From Ruminococcus sp. (lineage in GTDB: Bacteria > Bacillota > Clostridia > Oscillospirales > Ruminococcaceae), in contig JAFWTA010000024.1 of the NCBI GenBank assembly GCA_017519145.1, forward strand, positions 1 through 58,348: a stretch of 58,348 nt of DNA. Direction: 5' to 3'. The stretch's first letter is position 1. Every line of letters begins with the position of its first letter. Shown here piece after piece: positions 24,916 through 34,378 of this stretch. Below the pieces are notes generated by a model. That model was not told the origin of the DNA. It saw only the letters and a program-made list of their open reading frames with translations, and searched no databases. The position numbers and the translations under genes were made by a program.

Positions 24916-27369
24916 TTATTCGTATTTCAGCTGTGATACTACGTCCATTTTCTTCAGAGCCCTTATGGGGAACAGTGATACCAGTGAGAATATTATCCAC
25001 AGGAATACCGCATAGAAGATACACTTCACAACAGGTATATTCATCGGTATTACATTCTCGGTGATGTCCATAAGTCTCATGAAGATGACTGACATCAGCA
25101 TTCCTATGGGTACCGCAAAGACAAGTGCTGCTCCTGCTGCTATCATGTTCTCGATAAGGAACATCTTTGACAGCTTCTTTCGCGGCATTGCCACTGAGGT
25201 CATTACTGCGCATTCGCGCTTTCTTCCCTCAAGTCCTATGAGCTGGTTGCTGACAACACCTATAAAGGTAAGTCCTACGCCTATGAGTATGAGCGCATGG
25301 ATTATCATCATTATCATCGCTCTCTGTACTGCGAGCTGCATCATGTACTCAGTGCTGGTCATGGACATTCCCACAAGATCGGCTGAGTGATCCTGTATGC
25401 TCTTCTTTATAGCCTTGGGATCGTCACCCTTTACGAAAAGATACATAGGATGATCGCCGTAGATCTCCTTGTATGTCTCCTCATTGAGTACGGCGCTTGT
25501 ACCCGAACCCGTTCCGTAGTCAATGTCTATCTTGCTCTTAATGGTGAACTCCCTTTCAATGGGGAGATATCCCTTTGTGAGGAAAGTCATCTTAACCTTG
25601 TCGCCGACACTGAGACCGTACTTTCTCATGATTATCTTTCCAAGGTTTATCTCATCGGCTGCGATATTGTTGTCCATACCCTCAAAGCTGTCCACAAGCT
25701 CGTTTCCGCCTTCCTTCCAGCCGTATACATAGATCATCTCATCCTTGTCGTTGATCTTTACATCATCAGATGTAAGATAGAAGAACTCGGTCTTCTCAAC
25801 ACCGTCAAGCTGGTCTATATAGCTGAGCATGGTGGGCTTGGTGCCTGTAAGACCATTTATGACGTCACACTTGAATACTTCCTTGGAGTAAACAGATGAA
25901 AGTGAATTGGAGAACATATATATTACCAGCGCAAGTGCTGCGGCTGTTACGCAGAGAACCGAGCTTCCCACTGTTGACTTCTTTGCTCCTGCCTCTACTG
26001 CTGCAAGATGTGCGATGGGCCAGTTAAGCTTGTCGAATATCTTCGCAAGCAGCTTTGCTGCTGCTCTGGTAACGTAGTTGAACAGAAGTGCTGCTCCTGC
26101 GATTATGCATACGAAGCATACCATGTTCATCGTGAAGCTTTCTTTGAAGAAGAAGCATACTGCCGCTGCTGCAAGAAGCACAAAGCCAATAATTGTAGCT
26201 ACCTTGCTGGGCTTGTACTCTGTCTCCTTGGTGTTGAAGATGATATCGCGGATCGGTACTCTCAGTGCCTTGACACTCTCCTTTATGGGGCAGAGACACT
26301 CTACAACTATGGCTCCGAGGATAACTCCCAGATATACGTAGAACTTCGGCATGGGCACCTTGGGACGTATCGCGTCATCAACTACGAGCATGGAGCTGAA
26401 CAGCGGCTCCTTGATGAGAATGTACAGTAATATTCCTATGCTGCTTCCCACAAGTCCGAACAGGGCGTTCTCGAATATGAGGGCAAAGGTGGTCTTTGCC
26501 GAAGAAACGCCGAGGCTTCGGAATGTTCCTACTACGGACATCTTGTCGGTTATCATTCTCTCGGATACGGATACCGTTACGAATATTACCAGAAGCATAC
26601 ATAACGCAAAGAGTATAAGGAATATTCGCGAAATGCTCTTTATGGAATTCTCAAGATCCTTGTCCTCAATGAAGTTGGTCACTTCTGCTGTGGGATACTT
26701 CTCCTTGAAGAAGTTCTCAGCTTCCTTTATCTGACTGTCGTCCTTGATATCTACCATTACAGTAGTGATCTCTGCCTCTCCGCCGAGAGAAAGCTCACCC
26801 ATGTCCTTGATGCTTATGACGATGGTATTGTCGCCCATTGCAAAAAGTCCCTGCTGTTCCTCAAGGCTGCTTACGGTAAATTCAACAGCTACATCTCTGT
26901 CGCCGTGGAGAACTATCTTGTCGCCCTCCTCGAAGCCGAATTCCTCGGCAAATGCCTTGCCGACAGCTGCCTTCATTCCGTCTATCTCCAGACCGTCACG
27001 GATGACATTCATGTTCTTTCCCTCGTCAGGGTCTACTGCAACGATATTCGCCTCGCCGCGGTTGACATAGGAATAGTCGCTGTCGATACGTCTGTCAAAA
27101 TAACAGCCGGACTCGCCTATCCTGAGTATATTGCTGTCAGGTGCCCCCTCTGCAAAATCTTCTCCCACAGGAGTCTTTGTTTCGATCATGAGATCACTGC
27201 TTCCCGCTACTGTGGAGAAAAGTCCTCTCAGCATTATCCTCAGTGAGCCGCTGAGATCAAAACAAAGCATGGCTGTGAAGCTGCATACGATGATACAGAT
27301 CAGAAGCAGCAGCGTTCTCAGCTTATGCGCCAGTATATCCTTGAATATGTGCTTGAATATCAGTCTCAT
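24916..27369 (-). CDS. FtsX-family ABC permease
   Basis: An 817-residue permease. An N-terminal helix is followed by a large extracellular part, a first FtsX helix bundle (about 260-370), a second pair of helices near 395-440, another extracellular part, and a final FtsX bundle (about 685-815). This duplicated MacB/FtsX plan is typical of Gram-positive export or sensing permeases. It lies between a peptidase lipoprotein (3-bp gap) and its ATPase, and the three likely act together at the membrane. Substrate not known. Confidence 0.88.
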   Translation of the reverse strand: MRLIFKHIFKDILAHKLRTLLLLICIIVCSFTAMLCFDLSGSLRIMLRGLFSTVAGSSDLMIETKTPVGEDFAEGAPDSNILRIGESGCYFDRRIDSDYSYVNRGEANIVAVDPDEGKNMNVIRDGLEIDGMKAAVGKAFAEEFGFEEGDKIVLHGDRDVAVEFTVSSLEEQQGLFAMGDNTIVISIKDMGELSLGGEAEITTVMVDIKDDSQIKEAENFFKEKYPTAEVTNFIEDKDLENSIKSISRIFLILFALCMLLVIFVTVSVSERMITDKMSVVGTFRSLGVSSAKTTFALIFENALFGLVGSSIGILLYILIKEPLFSSMLVVDDAIRPKVPMPKFYVYLGVILGAIVVECLCPIKESVKALRVPIRDIIFNTKETEYKPSKVATIIGFVLLAAAAVCFFFKESFTMNMVCFVCIIAGAALLFNYVTRAAAKLLAKIFDKLNWPIAHLAAVEAGAKKSTVGSSVLCVTAAALALVIYMFSNSLSSVYSKEVFKCDVINGLTGTKPTMLSYIDQLDGVEKTEFFYLTSDDVKINDKDEMIYVYGWKEGGNELVDSFEGMDNNIAADEINLGKIIMRKYGLSVGDKVKMTFLTKGYLPIEREFTIKSKIDIDYGTGSGTSAVLNEETYKEIYGDHPMYLFVKGDDPKAIKKSIQDHSADLVGMSMTSTEYMMQLAVQRAMIMMIIHALILIGVGLTFIGVVSNQLIGLEGRKRECAVMTSVAMPRKKLSKMFLIENMIAAGAALVFAVPIGMLMSVIFMRLMDITENVIPMNIPVVKCIFYAVFLWIIFSLVSLFPIRALKKMDVVSQLKYE

Positions 27370-27372
27370 GCC

Positions 27373-29415
27373 TTACCACCTGCTTACCCTTTCCTCGGGA
27401 GCAACATACATTCCGTCGCCCTCCTTGATATCGTATACCTCATTGAATTTCCTGTTCGAGGCAAGCACGGCGTTTACGCGGACCTTTCCGGGACTGTGCT
27501 CATCTGTGCTGAGTCCCTCGACAGCAGCAGAATCGACAATAAGTCCGCACCATATCTCCGCATAGCTCCTGAAAAGCTTCTTCAGCTCCTCGGGATCGTC
27601 TATTATATTCGTTACGCACTCAAGTGCGCTGAGGTCTGCATAGTTCTCGCCGTTGGTGCGCTCTCCGTCAACGTGAAAGACCTCCATGATAGTGTACTTG
27701 CTGTAGTACTCCGAAAGTGCATCCGCTCTCTCGTCCAGTATCTTTCTGTCAGCCTCGTTGATCCAGTCGGGATCAAGTATACCGTCGGGATTATACTTTA
27801 TACAGTTGGAGTCAAAGGCGTGACCTATCTCATGTGCCACTACTGTGCCCAGTGCGCCCAGATTCTCGGCATCGCTCTTCTTGGGATCGAAGAAAGGCGG
27901 CTGCATGATGGCTACGGTGATGTTAATGGAGTTACAGGGCAGATACTGCGCGTTTATTGTATTGGCAGTCATCAGCGGCTTCTCCCTGTCCATGGGCGAG
28001 CCAAGAAGCTCCATCTTTTTACGGTTGTTGAATTTAGCCATGTTCTTTGTGGTCTCATAGAAGTTACTGCCCACAAGCTTGGCGTCATTCGGGTCGGTCT
28101 CGTGATACTCTCCTGTGGTGATGAGAAGGATACCGTCAAGCTTCTTTCTCAGTGCCGTTCTGGTCCCGGCTGAAAGCCAGTCCGCACCGTCGATGAGCTC
28201 GCGATAGCTTCCGATGATCTCGTCGAACATCTTGTGTATGCCCTTGTCTATCTCGGGAGTGTAGTACCTCTGAGCATATATCTCAGAGATCTGGCGGCCG
28301 AGAAGAGGCTGGATACCGGCAGCTGTAACTTCCTCCTCAAGCTCCTTGCTCTCGGGATTGTACTCGGCAAGTATATCGCTGCTCTCACGGATATAACCGC
28401 CAAAGCTCATAAGATAAGATGTGAGTATGTATGTCTTCCACTGCTCGAGATGCTCGTCTGTAATGAGAGCGTTTATGGCTTCGAGCTGTCCCTTGTCGGC
28501 AAGAAAAATGCCGTCGCCGTTCTTTGTGGCATCACCGAGGAAGAGATCCGCAAAGGAGCCGTGATAATTGCTCATGATGCTGTCGAACTCCTCAAAGCTT
28601 GTCTCCTTGATATTGAGAATCAGATCCATGTTCAGCTCAAGATCTATATCGGTGTGCTGTGCGATATCAAGTGCAAGATATACCATCTGTCTGCCCTTTT
28701 CATCGGCAGTATCATAGTCATCGCCCATTACTCTGTGCATATCTCTTGCACAGCTGTGCATTGACTTGCAGTTGTAGGAATCATCTGCGATATCCTCCAT
28801 GGTCGTGCCAAGGAAATTGCTGACAGGGTAGAGGTAAAGTGCGTACTGAGTTCCGTCAAGATAATCGTGCATTACGTCAAATTCAAACATTGACGGCATT
28901 CCGTAATTGCAGACAAGATCGCCCCATGTCTCAAAAAGTTCCTGTATGTTGTCTGCGGCAAGTATCCTGTCGCAGTTGCCCATGATCTCCTTTTCTACGG
29001 TGCCGTCATCCTCGTAGTCATACGCCTGATGATAGATGTCGTGTACAAGCTGTTCGTTGCTTCCTGCGGGGAACTTTGTATCATCATTGGCTATCTCCTG
29101 AATCAGCGCGATCATGGGATCCTTGCCGTCAGGTGCGTCAAACGGTGTCGTCTCATAAGCACCATAGGGTATCTCCAGCTTGCTCAGGGTCTCGTAATTG
29201 ACATAGCCGTAGAAATCGTCCTGTGGTCTTATATCCCCTTTGTCTTTCTCCCCTGCCTCGTCACCATCGGCAGTGTCGTCCTTTTCCCCGCCTTCAACAG
29301 CCGTGCTGCTGTCCGTCTTGCCGCTGTCCTTTTTGGACGGCGCAGAACAGCCGGCTGCACCTGCCGTCAGCATGGCTGACAGAAGAAGTGCGAGGAGTTT
29401 CTTGTGTTTCTGCAT
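27373..29415 (-). CDS. M13 family metallopeptidase lipoprotein
   Basis: A 680-residue neprilysin/PepO-type zinc peptidase with a lipoprotein signal (AGAAGCSAPSKK) and an acidic Ser/Asp-rich linker. The zinc motif is HEIGH in VVAHEIGHAFD (about residue 527), the third ligand in ENYADLSALE (about 590), and the chain ends in the family's C-terminal Trp. It cleaves small peptides outside the cell. The ATG at 29415 has GGAGG before it; a longer upstream frame lacks one. It is the first gene of an operon with an FtsX permease and an ABC ATPase. Confidence 0.93.
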   Translation of the reverse strand: MQKHKKLLALLLSAMLTAGAAGCSAPSKKDSGKTDSSTAVEGGEKDDTADGDEAGEKDKGDIRPQDDFYGYVNYETLSKLEIPYGAYETTPFDAPDGKDPMIALIQEIANDDTKFPAGSNEQLVHDIYHQAYDYEDDGTVEKEIMGNCDRILAADNIQELFETWGDLVCNYGMPSMFEFDVMHDYLDGTQYALYLYPVSNFLGTTMEDIADDSYNCKSMHSCARDMHRVMGDDYDTADEKGRQMVYLALDIAQHTDIDLELNMDLILNIKETSFEEFDSIMSNYHGSFADLFLGDATKNGDGIFLADKGQLEAINALITDEHLEQWKTYILTSYLMSFGGYIRESSDILAEYNPESKELEEEVTAAGIQPLLGRQISEIYAQRYYTPEIDKGIHKMFDEIIGSYRELIDGADWLSAGTRTALRKKLDGILLITTGEYHETDPNDAKLVGSNFYETTKNMAKFNNRKKMELLGSPMDREKPLMTANTINAQYLPCNSINITVAIMQPPFFDPKKSDAENLGALGTVVAHEIGHAFDSNCIKYNPDGILDPDWINEADRKILDERADALSEYYSKYTIMEVFHVDGERTNGENYADLSALECVTNIIDDPEELKKLFRSYAEIWCGLIVDSAAVEGLSTDEHSPGKVRVNAVLASNRKFNEVYDIKEGDGMYVAPEERVSRW

Positions 29416-29600
29416 TTCAATCCTCCAATAATTATTACGTTTTTTGTTTTGCAAACGCAGCATTTATTATACATCTTTTTACAATGTATGTCAAATATCA
29501 ATATACACATTCTTCCGAGATGTATATATACATTATATACATTATTGACTTTCTTGTCAAGCCCTTTTCGCAATTTTTTTCCTTTTCTTTACCATTGTAT

Positions 29601-29644
29601 AAAAAAAGTAAGCTCCCGTGTATTCAGCCGAACACCCGGAAGCT
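29601..29644 (-). terminator. Terminator of the SLC13-like gene
   Basis: An imperfect stem pairs AGCTCCCGTGT with ACACCCGGAAGCT (29611-29644), and the minus strand then runs into TTACTTTTTTT. Confidence 0.75.
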
Positions 29645-29661
29645 TTGTCTTTTCGCCCTTT

Positions 29662-30768
29662 TCAGGATATTATAAACTGCACGGCAAGGAGAAGTCCCAG
29701 CAGTGCAAAGTTTATTACCGTGAATACAAGAAAGTACCTGCCTGTTTCCGCTCCCTCATCGCGGCGGTAGAGCTGGAACGATATCAGGCTGGCAAGTGAG
29801 GCAATGATGGTGCCGAAGCCCCCTATGTCAACTCCGAGAAGCAGCTGTGTTCCCCTGTCGGTGAACTCCGCAAGCATCACTGCCGCAGGGACGTTGCTGA
29901 TGAACTGGGACAGCACCGCGGAAACTATCAGCTCCCGTCCGTCAAGTATGCGGGAGAAAAAGCTGCTCACCGCTTCGATACGGGCTATGTTGCCCACAAA
30001 TACGAAAAAGCACACGAATGTGGCAAGGAGTGCGTAGTCCACCTTGGCAAAAAGCCGCCGGTCGCAGACTGCCACCGCAAGAAGTGCTCCCACAAGGCAC
30101 ACCCAATCGGGCACAAGCCGGAATACTGCCGCTATGCAAAGCAGGAAAAGTCCTGTAAATACTGCGGTCCTGACCACTGGAAGCTTCTCGCCCCTGCTCT
30201 CGGGAGCCTCGCATCTGCTCTTGGGCAGCAGCAGGGTCAGTCCCATTACCGCCGCAAGTCCCACAGCACCCACAGGCAGCATAGTACGCACAAAGGTAAG
30301 CGCGGTAAGTCCGTATTTATCGTAAAGGAACAGGTTCTGCGGATTGCCCACGGGAGTCATCATGCTCCCCAGATTGGCGGCGGCTGTCTCCAGCACCACC
30401 GTCAGCATAAGGCTGCGCTTGTCCCCTATGCCCTTGTATACGAGCAGGGTCAGCGGTACAAATGTGATGAGCGCAACGTCGTTGGTCACCAGCATGGCGC
30501 TGAAAAAGCATATAAGCGTGAGAACTGCTCCAAGTCTGCGGACATTGCCCGTTCTGCGGAGTATGGCTCTTGTGGCGGCGTCGAATATGCCTGCGCTGCG
30601 AAGTCCCGCAACTGCTGCCATAAGCGCAAAAAGCTCTATGAGCACCGTCCTGTTGCAGTAGCCGAGATACTCCCTGTCGGGCGGCACTATGAACATAGTC
30701 ACCACCGCAAGGATGAAGGCTGCCGCAAGCACAGGCTGTGCCTTTAGAAAACGCAGAGCCTTGCTCAT
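29662..30768 (-). CDS. SLC13/CitMHS-like anion permease
   Basis: A 368-residue membrane protein with about ten helices and the ArsB/NhaD/SLC13 superfamily blocks: MLVTNDVALITFVPL and LGSMMTPVGNPQNLFLY (the hairpin loop with the conserved Asn-Pro). The C-terminal half repeats a SNVPAAVMLAEF block. It would move a di- or tricarboxylate or another anion; the substrate is open. It overlaps the upstream GNAT gene by four bases (ATGA), so they are translated together. Confidence 0.82.
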   Translation of the reverse strand: MSKALRFLKAQPVLAAAFILAVVTMFIVPPDREYLGYCNRTVLIELFALMAAVAGLRSAGIFDAATRAILRRTGNVRRLGAVLTLICFFSAMLVTNDVALITFVPLTLLVYKGIGDKRSLMLTVVLETAAANLGSMMTPVGNPQNLFLYDKYGLTALTFVRTMLPVGAVGLAAVMGLTLLLPKSRCEAPESRGEKLPVVRTAVFTGLFLLCIAAVFRLVPDWVCLVGALLAVAVCDRRLFAKVDYALLATFVCFFVFVGNIARIEAVSSFFSRILDGRELIVSAVLSQFISNVPAAVMLAEFTDRGTQLLLGVDIGGFGTIIASLASLISFQLYRRDEGAETGRYFLVFTVINFALLGLLLAVQFIIS

Positions 30769-31220
30769 ATGCGCTCCTTGGTCATGAGCCCGTAATCAGA
30801 AAGCCTGTATCCCTCATCGAAATAACAGGCGTAGGCTGCCTCATTCTCCTGCTCTACCTCCATCTTGAAGCGCACTGCCTCGGGGAACTCCTTCTCGATA
30901 AAGCGCAGAGCTTCCCTGCCTATGCCGAAGCGTCGGAACTCAGGCTTTATGTACAGATCCTCCAGCCATACGCAGACTCCGCCGTATTCTGTTGTGTAGC
31001 TCACCGACGTCATGGCATAGCCTGCCACGATGCCGTTCCTCTCGGCTATAAAGCCTCGAAGATAGGGAAGCTCGCCGATACAGTCGTTGAAGTCCTGCTC
31101 AAGTACGCTGTCGGGTGAGGTGTGTATCACCGCGGGTGAATCGTAGAAAACTCTCATCATCGCAAGCACCTCTGCCCTGTCGCTCTCTGTCATGGGGCGG
31201 ATGTTTATGTCATTTTTCAT
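30765..31220 (-). CDS. GNAT family N-acetyltransferase
   Basis: A 151-residue single-domain GNAT: MTESDRAEVLAMMRVFYDS opens the fold, and VWLEDLYIKPEFRRFGIGREAL carries the acetyl-CoA loop (R-x-x-G-I-G). Substrate unknown. The second ATG (31220) was chosen because AGGAAG precedes it; the ATG at 31238 has no site. It overlaps the SLC13-like gene by 4 bp. Confidence 0.85.
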   Translation of the reverse strand: MKNDINIRPMTESDRAEVLAMMRVFYDSPAVIHTSPDSVLEQDFNDCIGELPYLRGFIAERNGIVAGYAMTSVSYTTEYGGVCVWLEDLYIKPEFRRFGIGREALRFIEKEFPEAVRFKMEVEQENEAAYACYFDEGYRLSDYGLMTKERI

Positions 31221-31305
31221 ATTATCTTCCTTTCGCATTTACTGCAAAAAAATTATACCACCTTTTTCCAATTACGTCAAATCCTTTCTTATACAAATAT
31301 ATAAT

Positions 31306-31331
31306 GCCCCGAAGCCGGAATGCCTCGGGGC
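31306..31331. terminator. GCCCCGAAGC-type terminator hairpin
   Basis: GCCCCGAAGC (31306-31315) and GCCTCGGGGC (31322-31331), one mismatch, 6-base loop. It ends the radical SAM gene on the minus strand; CTTTTTAT follows on the plus side. Confidence 0.7.
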
Positions 31332-31341
31332 TGCTTTTTAT

Positions 31342-32085
31342 TTACGGTTCATAGCGATCCATGATGTCTGTTATGTCAGCTTCATATATGCTGCCGTTCA
31401 GCACTCTGCCATCTGCGTCTATGCAGAGAGTGTGCAGATGCCGTGGATCCTCCTCATACGGGTCGGCAGGTGCTTCCTCGAACCCATCCATGAGCTTCAA
31501 TGCGTTTCCCTTGGGAAAGATATTGTTACCCTCGGATATCACATAACCCGACCTGCGGAACTGCTCCAGAAGCTCCCTTGTGCGGCTGTTGTACTCGTTG
31601 TCGGCTCCCATGCCTCCCAGCCATGCAGGATGTATCTCGGGCGGTATGCCCTCCCGCCTCAGGCAGTCCGCAAAAAAACGCACGGGCTCCAAGGGAATGG
31701 TCTCCTGATGGAATGCGTCCACCGAAAGAAGGACGCGGTTCACGCCGCTTTCTGACAGCATACGGGATACAGCTGCTATGCGCTCTCTGTCCCTGCTGAA
31801 AAAACCGTTGGTGATCATCTCGCGCCGCGGTATGCCCGACCGCTTTGCCGCGCTGTGTATGGTGCAGACAGTTTCGGGGTACAGCAGCGGCTCTCCGCCA
31901 AAGGTCATCAGCGACTTTACGGTATAACTGCGGCAGACCTTTTCCACCAACTCTGCGGCTACGGCTCCGTCTATATGTCCGCTGAAGCCCTCATGCTCTC
32001 CCTGACTGCAATGACGGCATCTGCCTGTGCAGCACATCGTTATGCTGAATTCTATCCGTTCAAGATCTTTAAGATATATGTTCAT
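31342..32085 (-). CDS. Radical SAM protein
   Basis: A 247-residue radical SAM protein. The cluster motif is CTGRCRHC (Cys19, Cys23, Cys26), followed by the SAM-binding TFGGEPLLYPE. There is no C-terminal SPASM cluster; the tail ends soon after HLHTLCIDADGRVLNGS, so it is short for a peptide-modifying member. No precursor-like peptide gene was found next to it. Reaction unknown. AAAAGGAG precedes the ATG. A nested dyad and a TATAAT box lie upstream. Confidence 0.85.
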   Translation of the reverse strand: MNIYLKDLERIEFSITMCCTGRCRHCSQGEHEGFSGHIDGAVAAELVEKVCRSYTVKSLMTFGGEPLLYPETVCTIHSAAKRSGIPRREMITNGFFSRDRERIAAVSRMLSESGVNRVLLSVDAFHQETIPLEPVRFFADCLRREGIPPEIHPAWLGGMGADNEYNSRTRELLEQFRRSGYVISEGNNIFPKGNALKLMDGFEEAPADPYEEDPRHLHTLCIDADGRVLNGSIYEADITDIMDRYEP

Positions 32086-32117
32086 AATAACTGCTCCTTT
32101 TCATAATAATCATTCTT

Positions 32118-32183
32118 ATTATATCGGTGCAGTACGGGAACGTTTCTTACCTCGGTGCAACGTTCCCTGTCGTTACTGCACCG
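32118..32183. promoter_or_regulatory. Nested perfect dyads beside a TATAAT box
   Basis: Outer arms CGGTGCAGTA/TACTGCACCG (32125-32134, 32174-32183) and inner arms GGGAACGTT/AACGTTCCC (32136-32144, 32159-32167) are both perfect. On the minus strand a TATAAT (32118-32123) directly follows, 33 bp before the radical SAM ATG. It may be an operator, or an RNA hairpin closing the deaminase message. Confidence 0.6.
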
Positions 32184-32220
32184 AGCAGTTAATTCGTTTC
32201 ATCATCATTTCCGTATACTC

Positions 32221-32703
32221 TTACATGGAAAGTACTATATCCTTGCCGCTGGGCTCGTACTCCTCAACGGTAACTCCGCATTTGTCAAAAAGAATGCAGG
32301 ATGCCTTTACGCTGTCGGTATCGGCGTACTTGTTGCACTTGTATACCACTCGCTTTATCCCTGACTGGATAATCGCCTTTGCACATTCATTGCAGGGGAA
32401 AAGCGTTACATACAGAGTGCAGCCGCTGAGACTGCCGAAGCTGCTGTTGAGTATGGCATTCAGCTCCGCATGGCATACAAAGGGATATTTGGTGTCAAGG
32501 GAGCTGTCGCCCTCGCGCTCCCACGGCATATCGTCATCATCACAGCCCGTAGGCATTCCGTTATAGCCCACGGATACTATCTTGTGCTTGTCGTTCACTA
32601 TGCAGGCTCCCACCTGAGTCGAATTGTCCTTGCTGCGCTGTGCAGACAGCATGGCTATTCCCATGAAGTATTCGTCCCAGCTTATATAGTCCTTTCGTTT
32701 CAT
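32221..32703 (-). CDS. Deoxycytidylate (dCMP) deaminase
   Basis: A 160-residue zinc deaminase: CHAELNAIL (zinc His and catalytic Glu) and FPCNECAKAI (the two zinc Cys). The N-terminal part STQVGACIVND and YNGMPTGCDDD is typical of dCMP deaminases/ComE type, which make dUMP for thymidylate synthesis. The ATG at 32703 follows GAGGTG; a GTG at 32712 overlaps that site and was not used. Confidence 0.92.
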   Translation of the reverse strand: MKRKDYISWDEYFMGIAMLSAQRSKDNSTQVGACIVNDKHKIVSVGYNGMPTGCDDDDMPWEREGDSSLDTKYPFVCHAELNAILNSSFGSLSGCTLYVTLFPCNECAKAIIQSGIKRVVYKCNKYADTDSVKASCILFDKCGVTVEEYEPSGKDIVLSM

Positions 32704-32798
32704 GCTTTTCACCTCGTTGCACGTTCTGATTTAATAGAATTATATCATATGCCGTTTACAGTGTCAAGCAGAAACAGTATCAGCTCCGCACCGGCATA

Positions 32799-32838
32799 AA
32801 AAATTACCGAGCCCATTATTACAGACCCGGTAATTTTT
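32799..32838 (-). terminator. Terminator of the sugar-binding gene
   Basis: AAAAATTACCG and CGGTAATTTTT close a long loop, with further T residues on the minus strand. It lies just after the stop at 32856. Confidence 0.75.
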
Positions 32839-32855
32839 CTGGCATTATTCAGGCT

Positions 32856-33977
32856 TTACTTGTTAAGCTCAAGGTACTTGTTAGATGCATCCCATCTGTA
32901 AAGTCCTGTGTTAACAAGAAGCTGGAGGTTATCCTTTGTGATAACATACGGTACAAGCAGGTAGGACTGTACATACTTCACGCCGTTGTTATATGACTCG
33001 GAATCGAATACGCACTCACACTCAAATGATTCTGTAAGATTTGCCGCAGGGATCTCACCGTCAAGGAGCTTCTTGCACACCTCTAAGGCAACTCCTGCCT
33101 CATCGCTTACATTCTTGTATACAGTCATGGACTGCTTTCCGTCAACGATATTGCGAAGATTCTCGATATCTCCGTCCTGACCTGTGATGATAGGCTGGCC
33201 GCTGCCCTTATAGCCTGACTCTAAAGCCTTGGTTACACCGAGAGCAGTTGAATCATTGGAGCACAGTACCACATCAAGGTTTTTATCCTTATAGTTTACA
33301 GAGAGAGTTCCCTTCATATCCTTTTCGGCATTATCGGTCGTCCAGCCATCCGTTGCAACACGCTCAAATGTATTTTTACCCGAGGGGATCTCAAGTTTGC
33401 CTGATTTGATATAGGGCTCAAGTGTCTCATAAGCTCCGTTGAAGAAATAACGGGCATTGTTGTCACCCTTATCTCCTGCTACGAATTCAATGTTGTAAGG
33501 TCCGCTGGTTGAATCCAGCTGAAGCTCGTCACGGACAAATTCTGCCTGCATCTTTCCGACTGTATAATTGTCGAAAGAAACATAATATGTGATCGCGTCG
33601 GTATTCATGATAAGGCGGTCATAAGCAACTATGGGGATATTCTTTGTCTTTGCATCGTCAAGTGTCTTTGACATCTGATTGCCGTCAACTGCTGCTATAA
33701 GAAGAAGGTCAACGTCCTCTGAGATCATGCCGAGAACATCGTTGTTCTGCTTGGAAGCATCATTCTGTGAATACTTCAGAATAACGTCATAACCTGCTTC
33801 CTCAAACTGCTGTTTGAGATATAATCCGTCGCTGTTCCAGCGCTCGAGTTCCTCAGCAGGCATTGCGATACCTATCTTTTTCTTTTCTGCTTCTCCCTTG
33901 TCTGCCTGATCCTTTCCACAGGATACAAGACTTCCCATCATGATAGCTGCCATTGCCGCTGCAAAAAACTTCTTCAT
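32856..33977 (-). CDS. Sugar ABC transporter binding lipoprotein (ChvE/XylF-like)
   Basis: A 374-residue lipoprotein: signal ending LVSC, then a two-lobe periplasmic-binding fold (KKKIGIAMPAEELERW, IPIVAYDRLIMNT, PIITGQDGD). Layout and motifs fit the ChvE/xylose/glucose branch. It has no permease or ATPase beside it, so it must pair with a transporter elsewhere or act in sensing. The ATG at 33977 follows GGGGGTAG. A strong own promoter lies upstream. Confidence 0.87.
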   Translation of the reverse strand: MKKFFAAAMAAIMMGSLVSCGKDQADKGEAEKKKIGIAMPAEELERWNSDGLYLKQQFEEAGYDVILKYSQNDASKQNNDVLGMISEDVDLLLIAAVDGNQMSKTLDDAKTKNIPIVAYDRLIMNTDAITYYVSFDNYTVGKMQAEFVRDELQLDSTSGPYNIEFVAGDKGDNNARYFFNGAYETLEPYIKSGKLEIPSGKNTFERVATDGWTTDNAEKDMKGTLSVNYKDKNLDVVLCSNDSTALGVTKALESGYKGSGQPIITGQDGDIENLRNIVDGKQSMTVYKNVSDEAGVALEVCKKLLDGEIPAANLTESFECECVFDSESYNNGVKYVQSYLLVPYVITKDNLQLLVNTGLYRWDASNKYLELNK

Positions 33978-34045
33978 AATAAATCTACCCCCAGAAAAAT
34001 GGTGCGTTCCCACCGGGAACTGATGTTAATTATGTTTATAATATT

Positions 34046-34074
34046 ATTTTACACCCTATTTTTCGTTATGTCAA
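34046..34074 (-). promoter_or_regulatory. Promoter of the sugar-binding gene
   Basis: Minus strand TTGACA (34069-34074), 17 bp, TAAAAT (34046-34051). A small hairpin GTTCCC/GGGAAC (34006-34020) lies in the leader. The rest of 34075-34378 is very AT-rich with no convincing gene. Confidence 0.8.
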
Positions 34075-34378
34075 TACAATTTCCAATTTTTGGGATTTTG
34101 CATAATATACGAGCAGTAAATATATGCAAAATACCACAGCCCACTTAACAGAAAGTTCATCAAATGCCGATTTTTCTTTATTTTAAGCCTTTTTCAATTA
34201 TATAAAAAACATATTGCATTTTACTATTTTCACTATTACCTACTGTGCAGATATGCTATCTTCGATTACTATTTGTATTAAACAACTTAGCTATTACATT
34301 TTAGTAATGTGTAATATAATTTTTATATTATGTACAAAAGTATCCAATTTCAGATACACTCACTTCAAGCACCCCATC

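Noticed and set aside
27325-28173. 282-codon plus-strand ORF opposite the M13 peptidase
   Set aside because: Shadow frame without homology or start signals.
31342-32085. Radical SAM peptide (RiPP) cluster
   Set aside because: No precursor peptide, SPASM domain or dedicated exporter is adjacent.
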